From the NCBI GenBank assembly GCA_035502775.1, contig DATJUB010000078.1:1-64000 (forward strand): a stretch of 64,000 bases of DNA, read 5' to 3'. The notes under the pieces are model-generated. The model did not search any database. It saw only the letters and a program-made list of their open reading frames with translations, and was not told the DNA's origin. Origin of the DNA: 67-14 sp035502775. GTDB lineage: Bacteria; Actinomycetota; Thermoleophilia; Solirubrobacterales; 70-9. Made by a program: the position numbers and the translations under genes. Each line of letters begins with the position of its first letter. The stretch's first letter is position 1. This document shows positions 10,430 to 18,502 of this stretch, piece after piece.

Positions 10430-12118
10430 ATGGAGGCAGCAATGCGCCGCAGTAGTTTCACAACGGCACCGCTGGTCGCCGGGATTCTCATCCTCGGCCT
10501 GCTCTGCATGGCCACCAACTCCCGGGCGGCACAGCTCTTCACCGCACCCGAGGCGACCGGCACCGCCCCTCCCTGCTCGCCTGACGCCCGCTGCCGGCTC
10601 GATTTCGCGATCACAGCGGCTGGAATCGGTGACGAGGTGCTCGCCGCTCCGGGCGAATACTTCGAATCCGGATCCACCCCGTGGGACGCACTGCCGCCGT
10701 TGGAGACGAGCCGGACCCTGCGGGGCGAGGACCCGGCGGAACCCCCGGTGATCCATGGCGAAACCGTGCTGAACGCGACGCCGTTCCTGCGCCTGGCCAG
10801 TGGGGCGACAGTGAGCGACGTGGAGTTCAGGACGACCGCCATCGACACGTTCGGATCCGGCTACGCGTACGGCGTGACCCTCGATTCCGGTGCGATCCTC
10901 AACCGCTCCCGGGTCGACACCGAGGGGGTTCCGGGAGTCACGATGACCGCATGCCTCCCCTTCGGGGCGACGATCCGCAACTCGGTGTGCAGGGGCTACG
11001 GTCCCGGCGACGTCGATGCCATCCAGAGTGCGGTGACCGGTCCCAGCCTGACCAGCCATGTGATCAATTCGACCGCGATCACGACCACGCCGACCGGATT
11101 CGGGATCAAGGTCGGCATGAGCGGTGCGTTCACCAACCTGATCAACGTGAGCAACTCGATCGCCAGGGGACCGTCGGCGGATCTCTCGACCGGAACCCGG
11201 GTGAATGCCCCGATCGGCACCGCGGTCCTCAACGTGGAGTACTCGAACTGGAACACCTACACCGCGACCGGCATGGGTTCGAACTTCCTCATTCCCGACG
11301 CGGGAAACCAGAACGGACCGACAGCGGCGACCCCGCTCTTCTTCGACGGCGCGATCGGCGACTACCGAGAGGCGGCGGGTTCGCCGACCATCGACGCCGG
11401 ACTGGCGAGCGCCAACGCCGATCCGATCACGCTCGGCGGCACGGTCCGGAAGTCCGGCACAGCCGTGGACATCGGTGCCTACGAACACGTTCCGGCACCC
11501 GATGTGGAATCGAAGCCCGCCTCCGCGATCTCCGACACCACCGTGACCCTCAACGGCGATGTGACGCCGAATGGGTCCCCGACCGCCACTCGCTTCGAGT
11601 ACGGCAAGAGCATCCCGTACGACCGCTCGGCTCCGGGACCCGGGATCCCCGCCGATGCGCCGGCCACCGGTGTGGAAGCGGAGATCACCGGCCTCGATCC
11701 GAACACCACCTACCACTACCGGGCGGTCGCCGAGTCGAATGGGGGTGGCGAATCCCGCGGCGCGGATCTCACATTCACCACCGCCCGGAATTCGGTGAAG
11801 CCCCAGCCGGCGCTGGCCCTCACGGGGCTCAAGGTCCGGAAGAGGTGGCGGATCTCCAGGGGCGGCCTGGTCCGCTTCCGCCTCTCGCTGCCGGCCCGGG
11901 TCGAACTGACCTTCAGCCGCGGGCGAAAAGGGTCCTTCCGCCGCCGCGGGACGAAGACCCTGCGGGCCGACAAGGGGGTGAACCGGGTCCGGATCAAGCG
12001 CCGGCTGAACCGGGGCAGACGTCTCGTTCCGGGCAGATATCGCCTGAGGGCGACGGCCACGAGGGCCGATGGTTCCCGGGACACCGCCGGGCCGGTCCGT
12101 TTCCGGATCCGCCGCTGA
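10430..12118 (+). CDS. Secreted beta-helix-like protein with fibronectin-type and basic Ig-like C-terminus
   Basis: 562-residue exported protein. A signal peptide (hydrophobic VAGILILGLLCMATNSRAA) is followed by a repetitive, strand-rich region resembling right-handed beta-helix proteins, with GSPTIDAGLASAN as in choice-of-anchor repeats (about residues 310-345). A fibronectin III-like domain follows (about 360-450, ending AVAESNGGGESRGADLTFTT). The last ~95 residues are a very basic Ig-like module (FSRGRKGSFRRRGTKTLRA) that recurs in other secreted proteins of this window. It probably sits in or binds to the cell surface. Function unknown; no catalytic residues are apparent. Confidence 0.75.
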   Translation: MEAAMRRSSFTTAPLVAGILILGLLCMATNSRAAQLFTAPEATGTAPPCSPDARCRLDFAITAAGIGDEVLAAPGEYFESGSTPWDALPPLETSRTLRGEDPAEPPVIHGETVLNATPFLRLASGATVSDVEFRTTAIDTFGSGYAYGVTLDSGAILNRSRVDTEGVPGVTMTACLPFGATIRNSVCRGYGPGDVDAIQSAVTGPSLTSHVINSTAITTTPTGFGIKVGMSGAFTNLINVSNSIARGPSADLSTGTRVNAPIGTAVLNVEYSNWNTYTATGMGSNFLIPDAGNQNGPTAATPLFFDGAIGDYREAAGSPTIDAGLASANADPITLGGTVRKSGTAVDIGAYEHVPAPDVESKPASAISDTTVTLNGDVTPNGSPTATRFEYGKSIPYDRSAPGPGIPADAPATGVEAEITGLDPNTTYHYRAVAESNGGGESRGADLTFTTARNSVKPQPALALTGLKVRKRWRISRGGLVRFRLSLPARVELTFSRGRKGSFRRRGTKTLRADKGVNRVRIKRRLNRGRRLVPGRYRLRATATRADGSRDTAGPVRFRIRR

Positions 12119-12133
12119 GCCACCATGCGCCCC

Positions 12134-12164
12134 TTGAAGTTGACGTAACGTCACCCCCTACCTT
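12134..12164 (+). promoter_or_regulatory. MerR-type promoter with 19-bp spacer and operator dyad
   Basis: TTGAAG (12134-12139) and TACCTT (12159-12164) are separated by 19 bases, the stretched spacing typical of promoters activated by MerR-family proteins. Inside the spacer lies the perfect 13-bp dyad TGACGTAACGTCA (12141-12153). The regulator gene just downstream encodes a MerR/TipA-type protein, so this is most likely its autoregulated promoter. Confidence 0.7.
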
Positions 12165-12213
12165 GATCTCACGGTGACCGTTCGGTCCCGAATCAACGAC
12201 GGAAGGACAGGCT

Positions 12214-12957
12214 GTGAGCTGGTCGATCAACGAGGTGGTGCGCATGTCCGGGGTGAGTTCCCGAACCCTGCGGCACTACGACGCGATCGGGCTGCTGGAA
12301 CCGGAATCGACCGAGTTCAGTGGTCGGCGGATCTACAGCCACGCGAATCTCCTGAGACTTCAGGAGGTCTTGCTGCTGAGGGATCTCGGGCTGCCACTGA
12401 AAACGATCGGCGAGGTTCTCGATCCTGCCGGATCAGGCCATCACCGAACCGCCGCGCTCGGCGAGCACCTCGAGTGGCTGCGCCAAGAGCATTCCCGGGT
12501 CGGCCGGCTGATCCGAACCGTCGAGAAAACGATCGAAGAAGGAGATCAGATGAGTCCGGAGCGGATGTTCGAAGGATTCGCGGCCAACCCCTACGAGGCC
12601 GAGGCCCGGCAGCGCTGGGGCGACGAGGCCGTCGACGAGTCCAAGGAGAAGATGAAGAATCTCTCCCCCGGGGAGGTGGAGAAGCTGAGGAAGGGGTTCG
12701 GCGGAGTTCACGACCAGATCGAGAAGCTGCACGCCTCGGGAGTGCCGGTCGAGGACGGCCGGGTCCAGTCAGCGGTCGCGGAGCACTACGAGATCGTCAG
12801 TCTCGCCTGGGAACCGAGCCGCGAGGCCTACGTCGGACTCGGCGAGATGTACGTCGCCGACGAACGGTTCCGCGAAGTCATCGGCCGGGGCAACGACGAG
12901 ATGGTCGAGTACCTGCGGGACGCGATGAAGGTCTATGCGGGGGAGAACCTCGAGTAG
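12214..12957 (+). CDS. TipA-type MerR-family regulator with TipAS drug-binding domain
   Basis: 247-residue MerR-family transcription activator. Residues 1-70 form the winged-helix DNA-binding domain (INEVVRMSGVSSRTLRHYDAIGLL), followed by a dimerisation helix. Residues ~113-247 match the all-helical TipAS ligand-binding domain. It probably activates its own promoter on binding a hydrophobic or thiopeptide-like compound. There is no cysteine anywhere, so the covalent thiopeptide capture known for Streptomyces TipAL cannot occur here. An internal AAGGAGA and in-frame ATG at 12550 could give a separate TipAS-like protein of 135 residues. The GTG start at 12214 gives a normal MerR N-terminus. The end overlaps the convergent gene by 25 bases. 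Confidence 0.88.
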   Translation: MSWSINEVVRMSGVSSRTLRHYDAIGLLEPESTEFSGRRIYSHANLLRLQEVLLLRDLGLPLKTIGEVLDPAGSGHHRTAALGEHLEWLRQEHSRVGRLIRTVEKTIEEGDQMSPERMFEGFAANPYEAEARQRWGDEAVDESKEKMKNLSPGEVEKLRKGFGGVHDQIEKLHASGVPVEDGRVQSAVAEHYEIVSLAWEPSREAYVGLGEMYVADERFREVIGRGNDEMVEYLRDAMKVYAGENLE

Positions 12958-13646
12958 GTGCTCCGGGATCCCTTCTCCCGAAGCTCACATTTCCGGAGCG
13001 TCCCGCCCTCCCTGAGGCATTTGCGGTCGTACTCGCGGGACGAGTAGACGCTCGAGTATCCGCGCAGCTGTTTCGTGACCCGCGCGCTTCCACGGAAATG
13101 GAGGCCGGCGTCGAACCAGCTGAATCCGCAACGGAACGAAAGACGGGAAAGCCGCCTGGCGCACGAGATCCGCAGTTTCTCCTTGGCCTTGATGTCTTCA
13201 TCCATGGTGAGGCTGGCCCTGACGACCCCCTTCGCCTGATTCCGGGTCAGTGTGCGGGTGACGACCGGGGGCGTCGCCCACTTGTTCGGATCGCTTCCCG
13301 CCGCCCGCAGGCCTAGGACCAGCATCGGATCGTTTTCGCATCTGAGGATGGTCGGGGACGCCTCGGGATCGAAGTCACAGTCGAAGCGGCCGACGGACAT
13401 GGATATCCCACCGTCACCCTCGGTCAATTCATCAAACTGCTCGAAGAACTCGATGTAGCTCCTATAGAAGGATCGAACCGTTCCGACCGCCTTCTCGCAT
13501 TCGCCGTTGGAAACCCAGACGTGATTGGTCGACTCATCGAGGGCGGCTACCGGGCCGCAACTAGCCCAGGCGGCTGCCTGAGCGCTGCCGGGAACAGCCG
13601 CCACCAGTCCGAATCCGAAGGCCAGGCAGATCAGGATGCGTTTCAT
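12933..13646 (-). CDS. Secreted cysteine-containing protein of unknown function
   Basis: 237-residue exported protein of no recognised family. The ATG at 13646 gives a clean signal peptide (MKRILICLAFGFGLVAAVPG, then AQA-A). Open frame continues upstream into the tRNA gene, but that part is not coding. The mature part has about ten cysteines (for example WASCGPV, SNGECEKA, RFDCDFD, LRCENDP, ISCARR, FRCGFSW, KCLREGGTLRKCEL), suggesting disulfide bonds outside the cell, and a basic C-terminal tail. It lies just downstream of the alanine tRNA on the same strand and overlaps the TipA-type regulator's end. Confidence 0.65.
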   Translation of the reverse strand: MKRILICLAFGFGLVAAVPGSAQAAAWASCGPVAALDESTNHVWVSNGECEKAVGTVRSFYRSYIEFFEQFDELTEGDGGISMSVGRFDCDFDPEASPTILRCENDPMLVLGLRAAGSDPNKWATPPVVTRTLTRNQAKGVVRASLTMDEDIKAKEKLRISCARRLSRLSFRCGFSWFDAGLHFRGSARVTKQLRGYSSVYSSREYDRKCLREGGTLRKCELREKGSRSTYSRFSPA

Positions 13647-13708
13647 CGGACTCTTTCCTTGTGGGGCTCTCGGCCGGTAGCCGAGGCGTGTTCTATTCCA
13701 GGGTGAAG

Positions 13709-13781
13709 TGGAGCCTGCCGGAATCGAACCGGCGACATCCTGCTTGCAAAGCAGGTGCTCTGCCAACTGAGCTAAGGCCCC
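13709..13781 (-). tRNA. tRNA-Ala (anticodon UGC)
   Basis: 73-nt tRNA on the minus strand folding into a full cloverleaf. The acceptor stem GGGGCCT pairs with AGGCTCC and includes the G3-U70 wobble that identifies alanine tRNAs. The anticodon stem CCTGC/GCAGG encloses the loop TTTGCAA with anticodon TGC. The T-arm GCCGG-TTCGATT-CCGGC is intact. CCA is not encoded. It would read GCA and, with wobble modification, other Ala codons. Confidence 0.96.
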
Positions 13782-13852
13782 GCGCGGGAAGACCCGTCCA
13801 GGGATTGTAAGGACTGTGGAGAAAACGGCGCCGGCCGGGACCGGCGCGCAAC

Positions 13853-14758
13853 TCAGTCGCCGAACTCGAAGTCCTTCGGCGGCTTCTGTTCGAACCAGAG
13901 GCGATCGTGTTCGGGCGTCTCCTCGAGAAAGTCGGGGGTCGCCTCGAGCGGATCCTCCTGGTCGAAGAAGTTGGGGTCCCCGGCCTGCTCCGGCTCGTCT
14001 TCCTCACCGGTCTCCGGCTCGAGATCCTCTTCGCCGGTCTCGGGCTCCACGGCCTCGCCTTCGGGCTCGTCGTCGAAAACCGCGTCGAACTCGTCACTGA
14101 GCGGATCGTCGGCGAGGTCCGGTTCGGCGGGCTCGGCCGGTGCCGCGGGTGCGGCCGCGACCGGCTCCTCCTCGAGCGGGCCGTCGAGGGCACGGTCGAG
14201 TTCGTCGGAGAGGGAACTTTCGCTGAGCACGTCGATCTCATCCTCTTCGGCAATCGCGGCGTCGACGTCGTAATGCTCGGTGGGGTGATCGGACAGTGTC
14301 AGGCGCTCCCGCTGGAGAGCGTCGCCGGCATCCCCGCCGTCGATGTCCTCGTAGGCTTCGGTCTCGGCTTCGATCTCGGACTGCTCGACAGGTGCGGCGG
14401 CACTTGCCTCCGGCACCTTCGGCTCATCGGACTCGTCGGCCCCGGAAGGCGCGGGGGCGGGCTCGGCCGTCGGCTCCGGCACCTTGTGCTCGACCACGGT
14501 GTCCTCTTCGGTTCCGGAGGCGGCTTCGGCTTCGGCCATGCGGGTGGCCTCGAAGACCTTGTCGAGCTGGTCGCCTTCACCGGCGGGAGTGGTCAGGCTC
14601 GATCCCGGGCTGATGACCTCGGTTTGCGCCTCGGTGGCGTCCGGGCGGTCGGCTGGACCGAAGGCCTCGGATTCAAGGCCCTTCAGTTCAGATTCCTCCG
14701 CTCCGTGCTGACGCTTTAGCTCTAGGTGTTCTCGGATTGCCTCGTCGAGGATGCCCAT
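13853..14758 (-). CDS. Highly acidic conserved actinobacterial protein
   Basis: 301-residue soluble protein, extremely rich in Glu, Asp, Ala and Pro. The N-terminus MGILDEAIREHLELKRQHGA resembles the start of short conserved actinobacterial proteins of unknown function. The middle is low-complexity acidic sequence with a short internal repeat (LEPETGEED then EPETGEEDEPEQ). The C-terminus DRLWFEQKPPKDFEFGD is distinct and ordered-looking. The acidic core is probably unfolded, linking two short motifs that may bind partners. It lies between two alanine tRNA genes. No function is known to me. Confidence 0.75.
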   Translation of the reverse strand: MGILDEAIREHLELKRQHGAEESELKGLESEAFGPADRPDATEAQTEVISPGSSLTTPAGEGDQLDKVFEATRMAEAEAASGTEEDTVVEHKVPEPTAEPAPAPSGADESDEPKVPEASAAAPVEQSEIEAETEAYEDIDGGDAGDALQRERLTLSDHPTEHYDVDAAIAEEDEIDVLSESSLSDELDRALDGPLEEEPVAAAPAAPAEPAEPDLADDPLSDEFDAVFDDEPEGEAVEPETGEEDLEPETGEEDEPEQAGDPNFFDQEDPLEATPDFLEETPEHDRLWFEQKPPKDFEFGD

Positions 14759-14866
14759 AAATGCCTTAGTAGCTGACGCTTCGGGTAAAGCTTATGCGGT
14801 TTTGAAGAATGTTTGGCATGACCCACGTTCTTTTGCACGCCGAGACTCCGTATCCTTTCTCCCCGA

Positions 14867-14939
14867 GGGGCTATAGCTCAGTTGGCAGAGCGCTTGGATC
14901 GCACCCAAGAGGTCGCCGGTTCGACTCCGGCTAGCTCCA
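14867..14939 (+). tRNA. tRNA-Ala (anticodon CGC)
   Basis: 73-nt tRNA with a complete cloverleaf. The acceptor GGGGCTA pairs with TAGCTCC, again with the G3-U70 alanine identity pair. The anticodon stem CTTGG/CCAAG encloses ATCGCAC, giving anticodon CGC for codon GCG, which is frequent in a GC-rich genome. The T-arm is GCCGG-TTCGACT-CCGGC. CCA is not encoded. A terminator hairpin follows immediately. Confidence 0.95.
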
Positions 14940-14947
14940 CTCGCAAG

Positions 14948-14971
14948 GAAACCCCGCCCCGGCGGGGTTTC
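14948..14971. terminator. Intrinsic terminator after tRNA-Ala(CGC)
   Basis: An 11-bp perfect stem, GAAACCCCGCC with GGCGGGGTTTC, has a two-base loop and is followed by TTCTT on the plus strand. It starts nine bases after the tRNA end and stands between the tRNA and the convergent amidase gene, so it may serve both directions. The plus-strand T-run makes it best suited to the tRNA transcript. Confidence 0.85.
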
Positions 14972-14988
14972 TTCTTGCAGGGCTCGGA

Positions 14989-16578
14989 TCAGCGGGAGCA
15001 GGCGGTGGCGAAGGCGGGATTGAACCGGGCCGGTGAGCGGTAGGCCCTGGTCGCCTTCTCGAAGTCCGAGCCGTAGCTGATCAGCTTGCCCTCCGACCAG
15101 CGGCGGCCGACCAGGACCATGCCGAACGGCCGGCCCTTGAGATAGCCGGCCTGGACGGTGACGTGGGGATGCCCGGCCGAGGTGGCGGTGATCGCGGCGA
15201 TCACCCGGGGAACCAGGATCGCGTCGAGGTCATGGCGATTCATCGCCCTTTCGATCACCCGGTGGGTCTCGGCCCGGAAGCGCTTCAGGATCTTCGGTCC
15301 CTTCACCTCGTCGGCCCGGCTGACCGCCTCGGCGTCGAGCAGGAACTCCTGGCCGAACTTGATTGCGGCCTTGCCACCGGCGCGGTTGAACTCGATCACC
15401 TCGGCCAGTGACTTCATCGGCGAGGTGGGTCCGCGCTCTTCCAGATACCTGTTGAGACCCTGCTTGAAATCGGCGGGACCGCCGCGTGACGGCGCGCCGG
15501 CATCAGCCAGGTCTTCGGGGATCGGGAGGACGGTCGCTCCCTGGCGGGCCAGGGTCTTGGTGATCCTTCCCTTGCCGAGAATCCTGTCGGTGGGTCCCTC
15601 GCCGACGTTCGGCGTGACCCCGATACGGGCCCCCTTCAGGCCGTCGCTCCGCAGAAACCGCTGATAGTCGCGGGGCACATGACCACGCTGGGAACGGGTC
15701 GCGGGATCCCTCGGGTCGATGCCCGTCATGAGCCCCAGCATCAATGCGGCGCTTGAGAGGTCCCTGGCGATCGGTCCCGGTGTGTCGAAGGTCGGGATCA
15801 GCGGCACCACTCCCCCGCGGGACACCAGTCCGAGGGTCGGTTTGATCCCGGCCGCCGAGTTGATGAACGAGGGCAGGACGATCGAGCCCTGGGTCTCGCT
15901 GCCGACCGTGCCGGCGGCCAGCGAGGAGGAGGCGGCGATGGCTGACCCGTTCGAGGATCCGCTGGTGTTGTAGCCGCCGTAGGGGTTGGCGAGCCTGCCG
16001 CCGACGTTGGAGAAGCCGAGCCCGGCCCGGGGCGCGATCGCGGTGGCCCATTCGCTCATGTTGGCCTTGCCGAGGATCACGGCACCGGCCGCTCTCAGCC
16101 TGGCGGTGACGAAAGCGTCGGTCGGCGGTGGATCACCGAGCATCGCCTTCGCGCCGGCGGTGGTCGGCATGTCGTGTGTGTCCAGGTTGTCCTTGATCAG
16201 GATCGGCACGCCCGCCAGCCGGCCACGGGACTCTCCCGCCGCGATCGCCTGGTCGGCCGCGTCGGCCTGGGCCAGGGCATCGGGCGCGGTCATGATCACC
16301 GCGTTCAGCTTCGGTCCCGTCCTGTTCACCGCCGCGATGCGGGCGAGATAGGTCTCGGTCAGCTGCCTCGAGGTGACGCTGCCCCGGAGAAGAGCGGCCC
16401 GGATCTGCTGGATGGAGGCCTTGGTCACATCGACCGAACCGGCGATTGCCGGACAGTGGGCCGGCGGCGGCGCACCGGCCTCGGTCCTGTTCGGAGCCAC
16501 GGCGAGGACCAGGCAGGCGAGCGTGGCCGCGGCCAAGGCGGTGAGTCCCCCAGTCGAAAGCACCTTCGCACCAGACAT
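14989..16578 (-). CDS. Secreted amidase-signature-family hydrolase
   Basis: 529-residue amidase of the amidase signature family, with an N-terminal signal peptide (hydrophobic ALAAATLACLVLAVAP), so it probably acts outside the membrane. The catalytic lysine is in VPILIKDNLDTHDMPTT. The serine-rich catalytic loop reads SGSSNGSAIAAS and then GSETQGSIVLPS, matching the Ser-cisSer-Lys triad. Intracellular GatA homologues lack a signal peptide. It probably hydrolyses amides or peptide amides; the substrate is unknown. A terminator lies just beyond its stop codon. Confidence 0.88.
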   Translation of the reverse strand: MSGAKVLSTGGLTALAAATLACLVLAVAPNRTEAGAPPPAHCPAIAGSVDVTKASIQQIRAALLRGSVTSRQLTETYLARIAAVNRTGPKLNAVIMTAPDALAQADAADQAIAAGESRGRLAGVPILIKDNLDTHDMPTTAGAKAMLGDPPPTDAFVTARLRAAGAVILGKANMSEWATAIAPRAGLGFSNVGGRLANPYGGYNTSGSSNGSAIAASSSLAAGTVGSETQGSIVLPSFINSAAGIKPTLGLVSRGGVVPLIPTFDTPGPIARDLSSAALMLGLMTGIDPRDPATRSQRGHVPRDYQRFLRSDGLKGARIGVTPNVGEGPTDRILGKGRITKTLARQGATVLPIPEDLADAGAPSRGGPADFKQGLNRYLEERGPTSPMKSLAEVIEFNRAGGKAAIKFGQEFLLDAEAVSRADEVKGPKILKRFRAETHRVIERAMNRHDLDAILVPRVIAAITATSAGHPHVTVQAGYLKGRPFGMVLVGRRWSEGKLISYGSDFEKATRAYRSPARFNPAFATACSR

Positions 16579-16627
16579 GAGCCTTGCTCAAACTAGCGAT
16601 AGGAAGGGCTTCTTACAAGTCCCGTTC

Positions 16628-18454
16628 TCAGCGGGAACAGGCGGCTCGCTTCGCCCGCTTCCGTTTCGCCGCTTCGCGTTTCAGCTTTGCCACCTTGCGT
16701 TTGGCACGTGCGATCCGGGGGCGCTTGCCTACACGTCGCAGCTTCGCGACCTGTCGCCGCGCGATTCTCAGCTTTCCGACCGCCTTTCGGTGGAGAGCGG
16801 TGGCCCTCCGGCACTTCGAGCGATCCACCGGCGGGGGTTCGGTATGTATCACCGGCGGTGGCTGGTCGAAACCGATCGAGGGTGCTGCGCCCGGGTCGGT
16901 CGGGCGGCCGAAGAAATCGCCGGGACCGGGGTTCTCGATCGCGATACCGGCCTGCCTCGCCCGTGAGTCGTTGCCGAGACGGAAGTTCTCGGCGACGCCG
17001 AATCCGGATCCGGTCGCGAGTGGATCGATCAGTTCGGGATCCTCTTCGACCGCCTCGGATCCCGCGGACGGAAGGCCGTAGAAGAGGTTGTGCGAGCAGA
17101 AGTCACCGCAGGCCATGGCCGGACTGCCCGGATCGAGGGCGTACACGATGTTGTTGCGGAACTCGAAATCGCCCGGCAAGAGCATCGTGTCGGTGGGACC
17201 GCCGAGCACCGAGGCGGAAGGACGGGGCGCGACGATCGTGTTGTTGAAGAAGCGGAGACCGCTGAGCGTTCCGACCACCCCGCTCGCGATCCCGCACGGT
17301 CCGTGGCTGATCGTGGTCGAGTCGTTGACACTGAGGTTGAAGCGGACATCGCCGGATCGCGAAGCGTCGTCGGAGCAGAGCAGGACGAACCCGCCAGTGT
17401 TGTCGTGGCTGTAGTTGAACTGGACGATCGTTCCGTCCTGGAAGTAGTCGATGTCGAAGCCGGTCCCGTCGCAGCCGTTGTGTTCCATGCCGAACACCTC
17501 GTTGCGTTGGATCAGCGTGTTGTTGGCGCGGAAAGCCCAGATGCCCGCGTTGCACATCGCTCCCCCGGGATCGAACGGTCCCCGGCCACTGAGGTTGCCC
17601 CGGCTGACCACGTTGTCCTCGATGACCGCACCGTCGGTACCGCGGGTGACGATGCCATCACCGGCCATCAGGTCGATCCGGTTGCCGCGGATCCGCACAT
17701 CCTGCGAGGCGGCGGCCCAGGGAGTCGACGCGGCGGGACGGTTCGCGTCGTTGGTGCCGGTGATCGAGATGCCGCTGCGGGAGACGCTCGTGATCGTGTT
17801 CGCCTCGATCGTCAGGTTCTCGAAACGGGCGGGCGGCGGACCGAGCGCGCTCACCTGGATGCCGGCGCTGCCCTGGGGGTTCTTGGTGAGGTCACCGGCG
17901 ACGTCGTGCACGTTCAGGCGACGCAGGGTGAGATCGCGGACCTCTCCGGTGGTGGCGGAGACCATCACTCCGTTCCGCAGAGTGGTCGCCTCTCCCAGCG
18001 GCTCGCCGGAGCCCGGGTTGCTGATGTCGAGATCCTGGACGACCAGGTGCGACATGTCGGCGATCAGCAGCGCGTTGGTTCCGGTTCCGACGATCCGGGG
18101 ATCGGAGCCGGTGCCGTAGGCGCCGACCGTCGCCGGGCCCGCGGGTGAGCCACCGCCCTGCGGTGCCAGCTGGCCGTTGCAGGTCGAGCCGCGCTTGAGC
18201 AGGAGCCGGTCTCCGGCGCCGAGATTCACCGTTCCCGCGACACCCGGCGAGTTGAACGGTGATGGCTCGGAGCCATCACCGTTCACCGCCGCCTGACAGT
18301 CGAGGTGGTAGTCGGCGGCCGAGGCCGCCGGAGCGCTGATCGCCGACCAGAGGAGCAGCACCGCGATCGCCGAGACGATCGCGGTCATCCACCGGCAGGC
18401 CTCGAAGCCGGGACGATCAGGCGCTGACTCAATTCGGCGGTGCTCTGTCTCCAT
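16628..18454 (-). CDS. Secreted right-handed parallel beta-helix protein
   Basis: 608-residue exported protein. A hydrophobic segment (TAIVSAIAVLLLWSAISAPA, about residues 24-43) follows a short N-terminal extension; an in-frame ATG at residue 23 is an alternative start. The body shows parallel beta-helix repeats with regularly spaced I-x-x-N-x-I and G-x-x-x-x-N-x-V (ANTITSVSRSGISI, GNRIDLMAGDGIV, DNVVSRGNLSG, RNEVFGMEHNGCDG), as in PbH1/pectate-lyase-like proteins. It ends in a Lys/Arg-rich helix of ~75 residues that may bind cell-wall polymers. It could be a polysaccharide lyase or adhesin; the sequence does not decide. Confidence 0.75.
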   Translation of the reverse strand: METEHRRIESAPDRPGFEACRWMTAIVSAIAVLLLWSAISAPAASAADYHLDCQAAVNGDGSEPSPFNSPGVAGTVNLGAGDRLLLKRGSTCNGQLAPQGGGSPAGPATVGAYGTGSDPRIVGTGTNALLIADMSHLVVQDLDISNPGSGEPLGEATTLRNGVMVSATTGEVRDLTLRRLNVHDVAGDLTKNPQGSAGIQVSALGPPPARFENLTIEANTITSVSRSGISITGTNDANRPAASTPWAAASQDVRIRGNRIDLMAGDGIVTRGTDGAVIEDNVVSRGNLSGRGPFDPGGAMCNAGIWAFRANNTLIQRNEVFGMEHNGCDGTGFDIDYFQDGTIVQFNYSHDNTGGFVLLCSDDASRSGDVRFNLSVNDSTTISHGPCGIASGVVGTLSGLRFFNNTIVAPRPSASVLGGPTDTMLLPGDFEFRNNIVYALDPGSPAMACGDFCSHNLFYGLPSAGSEAVEEDPELIDPLATGSGFGVAENFRLGNDSRARQAGIAIENPGPGDFFGRPTDPGAAPSIGFDQPPPVIHTEPPPVDRSKCRRATALHRKAVGKLRIARRQVAKLRRVGKRPRIARAKRKVAKLKREAAKRKRAKRAACSR

Positions 18455-18502
18455 CCCGATCCCTTCCCACGGTCGCGAGGCTCGTCTCAGGCTACCCGAG
18501 GT

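Noticed and set aside
10352..12154. 600-codon minus-strand open frame opposite the beta-helix-like secreted protein
   Set aside because: The plus-strand product has a signal peptide and recognisable domains; the antisense frame has none and is a codon-bias artefact.
13647..13766. Upstream 40-codon extension of the cysteine-containing secreted protein
   Set aside because: The extension runs through the tRNA-Ala gene; the ATG at 13646 begins a clean signal peptide.
13709..14939. Integrated element using the alanine tRNAs as attachment sites
   Set aside because: No integrase, no duplicated tRNA 3' end beyond normal tRNA-Ala similarity, and the gene between has ordinary base composition.
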